Assembly: GCF_902813185.1 (NCBI RefSeq) | Contig: NZ_LR778301.1 | Span: 62,001 to 126,000 of the forward strand | DNA length: 64,000 bases | DNA from: Denitratisoma oestradiolicum | GTDB lineage: Bacteria; Pseudomonadota; Gammaproteobacteria; Burkholderiales; Rhodocyclaceae | Direction of reading: 5' to 3' | Shown here: in pieces, positions 57,921-64,000 of the stretch | How positions within the stretch are numbered: position 1 is the first letter of the stretch | Layout of the letters: each line of letters opens with the position of its first letter | Notes under the pieces: generated by a model | Told to the model about the DNA's origin: nothing | Databases searched by the model: none | The model's input: the letters and a program-made list of their open reading frames with translations, nothing else | Program-made: the position numbers and the translations under genes

Positions 57921-59447
57921 GTGCGCCTTTTCCGCCTGCTCAAGATCGTCCGCGTCAGTCTGGCCCATGGCCTGGACCAGTTGATTCTGGAACATGAACC
58001 CAGCGGCCGCCTGATGGCCCTGACCCGGTCCCTGTTGTTCTGGCGCGACCTGTCCGCGCCCCGGGCAGTGCGTCTGCGTCTGGCCCTGGAGGCCCTGGGG
58101 CCGATCTTCGTCAAGTTCGGTCAGGTGCTGTCCACCCGCCGGGACCTGCTGCCCACGGACATCGCCGACGAACTGGCCAAGCTCCAGGATCAGGTGCCGC
58201 CCTTCCCCTGGGAGCAGGCCCGGGCGCAACTGGAGGCCAGCTTCGGCAAGCCGGTGGACCAGGTCTTCGCCCGCTTCGATCAGGTGCCGGTGGCCTCGGC
58301 CTCGGTGGCCCAGGTACATTTCGCCCAACTGCCCGATGGCCGCGAGGTGGCGGTCAAGATCCTGCGTCCCGGCATGCAGAAGGTGATCGGCCACGATCTG
58401 GCCCTGCTGGATGCCGCCGCCCTGCTGCTGGAAAAACTCTGGTCCGATGGCAAGCGCCTGAAGCCCCGGGCCGTGGTGGCGGAGTTCGACAAATATCTCC
58501 ATGACGAACTGGACCTGATGCGGGAGGCCGCCAATTGCTCCCAGTTGCGGCGCAACTTTGCCCATTCGCCCCTGCTGCTGGTGCCCGAGGTCCATTGGGA
58601 CTGGTGCGACGAATCGGTGATGGTGATGGAGCGCATGGTGGGTACGCCGGTCTCCCAGGTGCAGGTGCTGCGCGAGCAGGGCGTGGATATCCCGGCCCTG
58701 GCCCGGGCCGGGGTGGAGATATTCTTCACTCAGGTGTTCCGGGATGGCTTTTTCCATGCCGACATGCATCCGGGCAATGTCTTCGTGGCCACCGAGGGCG
58801 CCGACAAGGGCAAGTACATCGCCCTGGATTTCGGCATCGTCGGCACCCTCACCGAGACGGACCAGCGCTATTTGGCCCATAATTTTCTGGCCTTCTTCCG
58901 CCGCGACTACAAGCGGGTGGCCGAGGCCCATGTGGAATCGGGCTGGGCGCCGCCCGATACTCGCATCGACGAATTCGAGGCGGCGATCCGGGCGGTCTGC
59001 GAGCCCATTTTCGATCGGCCCCTGAAGGACATTTCCTTCGGCCGGGTACTGCTGCGCCTGTTCCAGGCATCCCGCCGCTTCAATGTGGAAATTCAGCCCC
59101 AGTTGGTGCTGCTGCAGAAGACCCTGCTCAATATCGAGGGCCTGGGGCGGCAGTTGGACCCGGACCTGGATCTCTGGCAGACCGCCAAGCCTTTCCTGGA
59201 GCGCTGGATGCAACAGCAGATGGGCTGGCGCGGCCTGGTGCGCAACCTGAAGCGGGAGGCGCCCCAGTGGGCCTCGGTGCTGCCAGCCTTGCCGCGCCTG
59301 ATGCACCAGGCCCTGGTGGAACAGGGAAACAGTCGTACCCATGAGGAACTGGCGGCCCTGCGCGCCGCCCAGGTTCGCCAGGGGCGCTGGCTGACGCTGC
59401 TGGCCCTGCTATTGGCCGTCGCTCTGGGGTTGCTGCTGTTGGGCTGA
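57921..59447 (+). CDS. ubiB: UbiB (ABC1/ADCK) kinase-like protein for ubiquinone synthesis
   Basis: A 508-aa atypical kinase needed for ubiquinone assembly. The Ala-rich nucleotide loop [20 protein letters not shown], the KxGQ motif in [16 protein letters not shown], the ExD motif ([12 protein letters not shown]), DMHPGNVF and the metal DFGIVGTL are all present, and two C-terminal hydrophobic segments anchor it. GTG 57921 ([12 protein letters not shown]) is picked because the family starts this way; ATG 57885 lies within the repeat and would add 12 residues. No ubiJ/ubiE adjacent. It overlaps the convergent signalling gene by 39 bp. Confidence 0.9.
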   Translation: MRLFRLLKIVRVSLAHGLDQLILEHEPSGRLMALTRSLLFWRDLSAPRAVRLRLALEALGPIFVKFGQVLSTRRDLLPTDIADELAKLQDQVPPFPWEQARAQLEASFGKPVDQVFARFDQVPVASASVAQVHFAQLPDGREVAVKILRPGMQKVIGHDLALLDAAALLLEKLWSDGKRLKPRAVVAEFDKYLHDELDLMREAANCSQLRRNFAHSPLLLVPEVHWDWCDESVMVMERMVGTPVSQVQVLREQGVDIPALARAGVEIFFTQVFRDGFFHADMHPGNVFVATEGADKGKYIALDFGIVGTLTETDQRYLAHNFLAFFRRDYKRVAEAHVESGWAPPDTRIDEFEAAIRAVCEPIFDRPLKDISFGRVLLRLFQASRRFNVEIQPQLVLLQKTLLNIEGLGRQLDPDLDLWQTAKPFLERWMQQQMGWRGLVRNLKREAPQWASVLPALPRLMHQALVEQGNSRTHEELAALRAAQVRQGRWLTLLALLLAVALGLLLLG

Positions 59448-60674
59448 ATCTTCCCCACCGCCCTCGCAGATACGCTGGGCCCAGGCCAGGGCCTCGTTCT
59501 GGGCGGTCATCACGTCCTCCTGGGTCAGCAGCAACTCGGCGGAGATGGCATCGACCTGATCGAAGTCAGCCTGCTCCAGGGCCTCGCACAACACGATCAG
59601 GCGGCCCAGAGGTCGGCGTCGGTCCACCAGGGCCTCCCGCAGTTCGTCGGCCAGGTTCAGGCGCTTGACTACCTTTTCCATGGGCCAGCTCATCAGCACA
59701 TCGGCCAGGGACAGGAGACCCACCATGTAGGCCTCCTCCTGCAACAGGCTGGAAGAATGGTGGGTGCGGTAGGTCAGCACGTACTCCATGAAGCGGGCCC
59801 GGCGCAGGGCCAGTTCCATCAGGGGGGAGGCCTTGCCATCGCCGTTCAGTACGTACAGCAACACCTGTAGCCAGCGGGTCAGTTGCTTGCGGCCGAGAAT
59901 GGAAAAGGCGTGCTTGAGGCTGCGGATCGAGGTGGGCAGGGCGAAGGCCGAGGAGTTAACCAGGCGCAGCAGATGGACCGACAGCACCGGGTCGGTCTTG
60001 AAGGTGTCCTCCAGTATCCGGTCGTCCTCGTCGGCCGCCAGCTTGGAGAGCAGGTCCAGTACCGCCAGCTTCTGGGGGTCGGCCCGTTCGCCGGTGATCT
60101 CGGTGCAGCGGGCGAAGTAATAGCCCTGGAACAGGTGAAAGCCCTTGCGTCGCAGGACCTCGAACTGCTCGGTTTTATCCACGCTCCGGGCATAGAGCTG
60201 GGCGCCCTGGCCCCAGGCCTCCATCACCAGGTCGTCGCATTCCCCGGCCACCACCGGGGCGGCGTCGAATTTGACCACGTCGGCCTGGGCAGCAGATTCT
60301 CCCAGGGAAGCCAGGTCCGTCACGGCCATGCCGGAGAGATCGATAACGATGCGGAAGCCCTGGGCGCGAAGTTCCTGGCAGCGCTCGGTGCAGGCTTGGA
60401 CGGTGGACAGGTCCATCTCCAGGGCGAAACGGTCGGCAGGCAGAAGATTGAGCAGCTCGCTTTCGAGCAGGGCCGGGGAGGCCGGCACGAAGGCCCGGCG
60501 CAGCCGCAGCAGGTCGTCCAGGCCGGAGTGAATGAAGGCGCTCACCACCGCATCGGCGACCACCGCCGGCTCATGGTCGCCATTCTCACGTCGGTAGATC
60601 AGCTCCACGGCCACCGACGCCTGGGCGGCATTAAGGATGGGCTGATAGGCGAAACTGTATTTGGTGTTGTCCAT
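59409..60674 (-). CDS. EAL-like and HDOD domain signalling protein
   Basis: A 421-aa two-domain protein. The N-terminus starts [20 protein letters not shown] and VELIYRREN where EAL enzymes have E-A-L; the metal-binding residues are incomplete (here ELIYR), so it is probably catalytically inactive. The C-terminal HDOD domain shows [20 protein letters not shown] and [20 protein letters not shown]. Such YuxH-type proteins act as c-di-GMP-related or stress regulators. The start at 60674 (MDNTKYSF) is preferred; the long frame to 61022 is a shadow. Its end overlaps ubiB by 39 bp. Confidence 0.9.
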   Translation of the reverse strand: MDNTKYSFAYQPILNAAQASVAVELIYRRENGDHEPAVVADAVVSAFIHSGLDDLLRLRRAFVPASPALLESELLNLLPADRFALEMDLSTVQACTERCQELRAQGFRIVIDLSGMAVTDLASLGESAAQADVVKFDAAPVVAGECDDLVMEAWGQGAQLYARSVDKTEQFEVLRRKGFHLFQGYYFARCTEITGERADPQKLAVLDLLSKLAADEDDRILEDTFKTDPVLSVHLLRLVNSSAFALPTSIRSLKHAFSILGRKQLTRWLQVLLYVLNGDGKASPLMELALRRARFMEYVLTYRTHHSSSLLQEEAYMVGLLSLADVLMSWPMEKVVKRLNLADELREALVDRRRPLGRLIVLCEALEQADFDQVDAISAELLLTQEDVMTAQNEALAWAQRICEGGGEDSAQQQQPQSDGQ

Positions 60675-60783
60675 AGAGGGCCGCCAGCCGGGGCTCCGCC
60701 CGGTATCCAGAATGACGGTAGCTATAATGCCGCATTTATCGGGGCGCTGCATATGATCAGTGTCCTGCCGCAGGAGTTGATCG

Positions 60784-62247
60784 ATGCTGCTCTGGTTTGT
60801 CGCGCTATATCTGCTGGTCTCTGTGGGCATTGGTCTCTTCGCCGCGACCCGGGTCCATAACGCCAAGGATTTCGCCGTAGCGGGGCGCCACCTGCCCCTA
60901 CCCGTGGTTACCGCCACGGTCTTTGCCACCTGGTTCGGCGCCGAAGCCGTGTTCGGCGCCTCGGCTACTTTCGTCAAGGAAGGCCTGGGAGGTGTGGTGG
61001 CCGATCCCTTCGGCTCCTCCATGTGCCTGGTGCTGGCCGGCCTGTTTTTTTCACGCTATCTTTACAAGCTCAACATCATCACCCTCGGCGATTTCTACCG
61101 CATGCGCTACAACCGCACGGTGGAGGTCATCACCACCCTGTGCATCGTCGCTTCCTACCTGGGCTGGGTGTCGGCCCAGATCAAGGCCCTGGGGCTGATT
61201 CTCAACGTCGTCACTCAGGGAGATCTGAGCCAGGAGGCCGGCATGATCCTGGGAACCCTCGTGGTGCTGACCTACACCACCTTCGGTGGCATGCTCTCGG
61301 TGGCGGTACTGGACTTTGTCCAGATGGCGGTGAGCATGGGCGGGCTGTTCTTCATCGCCTATGTGCTCGCCGGCAAGTTCGAGTTCTTCCCGCCGCCTGA
61401 CCCCTTGCAGTGGGTGACCTTTATTGGCGCCTGGGTCACCATGATGCTGGGTTCCATTCCCCAGCAGGACGTGTTCCAGCGCATCACCTCGGCCAAGAGC
61501 GCACGCATCGCCATCTGGGGCTCGGTGCTGGGGGCCTCGATCTATTTCTGCTTCACCTTCGTGCCCATGTTCATTGCCTACTCGGCCACCCTGATCGATC
61601 CGGCCCAGTATCTGCCCCTGCTCGAATCCGATGCCCCCGCCGACTTCCAGCGAGTGCTGCCGATGCTGGTGATGGACCAGACGCCGCTATTTGCTCAGGT
61701 GATTTTCTTCGGCGCCGTGCTCTCGGCCATCATGAGCTGCTCTTCGGCAACGCTTCTGGCGCCTTCGGTGACCTTCGCCGAGAACATCGTCAAGGGTTTC
61801 TTTCCTGCCATGAGCGACTGGCAGTTCCTGCGGGTGATGCGTCTGTCCATCGTTGTTTTCGCCTGCGTGGTGTTGCTCTTCGCCCTCAATACCAATGCCT
61901 CGATTTTCAAGATGGTGGAGAACGCCTACAAGATCACCCTGGCCGGCGCCTTCGTGCCTCTGCTGGCGGGGGCCATCTGGCGCCGGGCCACCACCCAGGG
62001 CGCCCTGGCGGCAACCATGGGGGGGCTGGTCTCCTGGCTGCTACTGGAGGCCCTGGTGGGCGAGGCCATGCCGGTGCCGGCCCAGTTGATCGGCCTTGCC
62101 GTCAGCTTTGTTGGCATGGTGCTGGGTTCCTTGCTGCCTCAGTGGGTGGGTCATTCGACGCCTTACCCGGACCTGCATCCGGACCTGCATCATCACGCGG
62201 CCTCCAGTACCCACCACGTGACCGCCAAGACGCACCACCATAGCTAG
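60784..62247 (+). CDS. Sodium:solute symporter (SSS family)
   Basis: A 487-aa permease with about 13 helices. Core motifs are AVAGRHLPLPVVTATVFATW, FGAEAVFGAS, the LGDFYRMRYNRTVEV loop and NASIFKMVENAYKITLAGAF. The C-terminal 25 residues are unusually rich in His (LHPDLHHHAASSTHHVTAKT, HHHS), which suggests metal binding or regulation and is not typical of the family. Substrate not deduced. It lies 13 bp upstream of an ABC ATPase of polyamine type. Confidence 0.88.
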   Translation: MLLWFVALYLLVSVGIGLFAATRVHNAKDFAVAGRHLPLPVVTATVFATWFGAEAVFGASATFVKEGLGGVVADPFGSSMCLVLAGLFFSRYLYKLNIITLGDFYRMRYNRTVEVITTLCIVASYLGWVSAQIKALGLILNVVTQGDLSQEAGMILGTLVVLTYTTFGGMLSVAVLDFVQMAVSMGGLFFIAYVLAGKFEFFPPPDPLQWVTFIGAWVTMMLGSIPQQDVFQRITSAKSARIAIWGSVLGASIYFCFTFVPMFIAYSATLIDPAQYLPLLESDAPADFQRVLPMLVMDQTPLFAQVIFFGAVLSAIMSCSSATLLAPSVTFAENIVKGFFPAMSDWQFLRVMRLSIVVFACVVLLFALNTNASIFKMVENAYKITLAGAFVPLLAGAIWRRATTQGALAATMGGLVSWLLLEALVGEAMPVPAQLIGLAVSFVGMVLGSLLPQWVGHSTPYPDLHPDLHHHAASSTHHVTAKTHHHS

Positions 62248-62260
62248 GGAGCGTAAGAGC

Positions 62261-63346
62261 GTGGCGTTGCTTGAACTCAGGAACGTCACCCGCCGCTTCG
62301 GCAGTCTCGAAGCCGTGAAGGAGGTTTCCCTCGCCGTGGAGGCAGGGGAGTTCTTCACCCTGCTGGGCCCCTCGGGCTGCGGCAAGACCACCATCCTGCG
62401 CATGATCGCCGGCTTCGACGCGCCGGACCAGGGCGACATCCTGCTCGACGGCCTATCCCTGTCCGGAGTGCCGCCGGAGCAGCGGCCGCTGCATACGGTG
62501 TTCCAGAGCTACGCCCTGTTTCCCCACATGAGCGTGGCCGGCAATGTGGCCTTTCCCCTGGAGATGGCCGGCCGCTCCCGGGACGAGATCAAGCGTCGGG
62601 TGGCGGAGACCCTGGCCCTGGTGCATCTGGAGGACAAGGGCAGCGCCTACCCTCACGAGCTTTCCGGCGGCCAGAAGCAACGGGTGGCCCTGGCCCGGGG
62701 TCTGGTGAACAAACCCCGGCTGTTGCTGCTGGACGAACCCCTGGGCGCCCTGGATGCCAAGCTGCGGGAGGAAATGCAGATCGAGCTGATTGCCCTGCAA
62801 CGGGAGGTGGGCGTCACCTTCATCTTTGTCACCCATTCCCAGCAGGAGGCCCTGGCCCTGTCCCATCGCATCGCGGTGATGCGGGAGAGCCGCATCGAAC
62901 AGCTCGACGAGCCGGACCAGTTGTACACCCAGCCCGCCAATCGCTTCGTCGCCGACTTCATCGGCAAGATCAACCTGATCGAGGTGGAGATCATCGCCGC
63001 CAGCAAGCTGCGCCTGAGCCTGCGGGCCGCGGGCCTGGGAGAGATTGCCGCTACCGATCCCCGCCCCCTTCAGGCGGGGGAGCGTGGCGCCTTCGCCCTG
63101 CGCCCCGAGCTGATCCGGGTCTATGGCAGCAAGGAGGCGGCGGACCTGAAGAACCGTTTCGAAGGCCATGTGCGGGAACTGCTTTACCTGGGGGACGTGA
63201 CCCTCTACAAAGTGGAATTGACCAACGGCGTGCGGATCGAGGCCCTGATGCCCAACGCCGCTCCGGGCCGGGCCAAGTTCCATGAAGTGGGGGACCCGGT
63301 CAGCGTCTGCTGGCGCCATGACGCCGGCGTCTACCTGAGGAATTGA
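62261..63346 (+). CDS. ABC transporter ATP-binding protein, spermidine/putrescine type (PotA-like)
   Basis: A 361-aa ATPase starting GTG 62261 (MALLELRNVTRRFGSLEAVK). Walker A GPSGCGKT (36-43), the Q-loop FQSYALFPHM, signature LSGGQKQR, Walker B LLLLDEPLGALD and the H-switch VTHSQQEAL. The C-terminal TOBE domain (about 265-355, ELIRVYGSKEAADLKNRFEG) is typical of PotA/FbpC. The permease follows 4 bp later. Likely import of polyamines or a similar cation. Confidence 0.93.
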   Translation: MALLELRNVTRRFGSLEAVKEVSLAVEAGEFFTLLGPSGCGKTTILRMIAGFDAPDQGDILLDGLSLSGVPPEQRPLHTVFQSYALFPHMSVAGNVAFPLEMAGRSRDEIKRRVAETLALVHLEDKGSAYPHELSGGQKQRVALARGLVNKPRLLLLDEPLGALDAKLREEMQIELIALQREVGVTFIFVTHSQQEALALSHRIAVMRESRIEQLDEPDQLYTQPANRFVADFIGKINLIEVEIIAASKLRLSLRAAGLGEIAATDPRPLQAGERGAFALRPELIRVYGSKEAADLKNRFEGHVRELLYLGDVTLYKVELTNGVRIEALMPNAAPGRAKFHEVGDPVSVCWRHDAGVYLRN

Positions 63347-63350
63347 AGCC

Positions 63351-64000
63351 ATGGCCGGCAAGCGCGACCTGACCCGCTGGGTTGTTACCGCTCCGCCTAC
63401 CCTGTTCCTGCTGGCTTTCTTCCTGGTCCCGGCCCTGATCGTCGTGCTCGCCTCCTTCCGGGAGCCCGGGGAATTCGGTGGCCTCGCCCCCCTGCGGGTG
63501 GATGGGCGCTCCACCCTGGGGCTGGAGGCTTACCACTTCCTGCTGGGGGACGTGATCTATCTGGAGATCCTGGCCCGCTCTTTCCTGGTGGCCCTCGTCA
63601 CCACCCTGCTCTGCATCCTCCTGGCCTATCCCCTGGCCTGGCTGATTGCCCGCAGTCCGGCGAAGCGCCGCGACCTGCTGGTGCTGCTGGTGGTATTGCC
63701 CTTCGCCAGCAATTTCCTGGTGCGCATCTATGCCTGGATCATGCTGCTGGGGCCTATCAACCTGCTCTACACGCCCTTCGCGGTGATCGCCGGCATGGTC
63801 TATGTGCATCTGCCCTTCATGGTGCTGCCCCTCTACACCAACCTGGAAAAGCACGACCCGGCCCTGCTGGAGGCGGCCCAGGACCTGGGAGCCTCGGCCT
63901 GGACCCGCTTCTGGCGGGTGACCTTTCCACTGTCGCTGCCCGGCATCTTCTCCGGCGCGGCCCTGGTCTTCATTCCGGTGCTGGGCATGTTCGCGGTGCC
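63351..64000 (+). CDS. ABC transporter permease (PotB-like), 3' partial
   Basis: ATG 63351 (MAGKRDLTRWVVTAPPTLFL) starts a permease that runs past the window end. It has hydrophobic segments at about 12-32, 77-100, 104-125, 132-150 and 190-215, and the EAA-type loop EAAQDLGASAWTRFWRVTFP, which contacts the ATPase. It is the first permease of the PotABCD-like system. The frame is open to base 64000. Confidence 0.9.
   Translation, partial: MAGKRDLTRWVVTAPPTLFLLAFFLVPALIVVLASFREPGEFGGLAPLRVDGRSTLGLEAYHFLLGDVIYLEILARSFLVALVTTLLCILLAYPLAWLIARSPAKRRDLLVLLVVLPFASNFLVRIYAWIMLLGPINLLYTPFAVIAGMVYVHLPFMVLPLYTNLEKHDPALLEAAQDLGASAWTRFWRVTFPLSLPGIFSGAALVFIPVLGMFAV

Overview
The window looks like a chromosomal stretch of a high-GC betaproteobacterium, probably of the Rhodocyclales/Sterolibacteriaceae type. 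Pointers are the class I PHA synthase, the GshA of the Acidithiobacillus type, adjacent etfB-etfA, the NusG-II/Gx-transporter pair, and a set of CoA-ester and short-chain-dehydrogenase genes together with a TonB receptor. This placement is inference from gene content; no marker gene such as rRNA is present, and I saw no tRNA or CRISPR array.

Bases 1-6000 hold the end of a P2-like prophage: a tail protein D cut by the window edge, holin, GH108 endolysin and a second holin. After a terminator come an AAA/DUF4143 ATPase fronted by four 22-bp tandem repeats, an unknown gene, a tyrosine integrase and a divergent XRE regulator. Bases 6000-17000 are a worn accessory region. It has a large S-layer/RTX-like surface-protein gene without a normal 5' end, a truncated methyltransferase, a REP-type HUH transposase, IS66 fragments, a TumE-TumA toxin-antitoxin pair with tandem operators, a HipBA pair with three operators spaced exactly 49 bp, two nearly identical 119-bp MITE-like repeats, a second methyltransferase and an M10 (serralysin-like) metalloprotease with a DUF4214-like tail.

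Bases 17000-35900 are mostly housekeeping: etfBA, a GIY-YIG protein, a lone mannose-family PTS EIIA with apbE, gshA, ribE, a DUF35/thiolase pair, a wHTH regulator with a strong palindromic operator, a TonB receptor, a BI-1 protein, purT-mutY, ubiX with a Gx transporter and NusG-II protein, and rapZ preceded by two tandem DUF1289 genes. REP/MITE-like repeats sit in many of the gaps and in places supply start or stop codons of neighbouring genes.

Bases 36000-39735 carry a compact four-gene respiratory operon: a TAT-exported four-cluster ferredoxin, an NrfD-type membrane protein, a c-type cytochrome with four haem sites and an unrecognised 147-aa protein. It lies behind a near-consensus FNR/Anr site and has no catalytic subunit beside it. 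From 39800 to 64000 come phaC, a PIN protein with a DUF188 protein, a TetR regulator divergent from an SDR, an acyl-CoA synthetase with an AttH/CrtC-like protein, three Dsb-family proteins in two loci, a LysR-azoR-pirin locus, argS with a SPOR protein, a nitronate-monooxygenase-like flavoprotein with an SDR and a thioesterase, ubiB, an EAL/HDOD signalling protein, an SSS symporter with a His-rich tail and the start of a spermidine/putrescine-type ABC transporter that runs off the window.

Together these suggest a facultatively anaerobic organism that activates and degrades hydrophobic organic acids or steroids through CoA esters, stores carbon as PHB, and has an accessory region rich in toxin-antitoxin and repeat elements.
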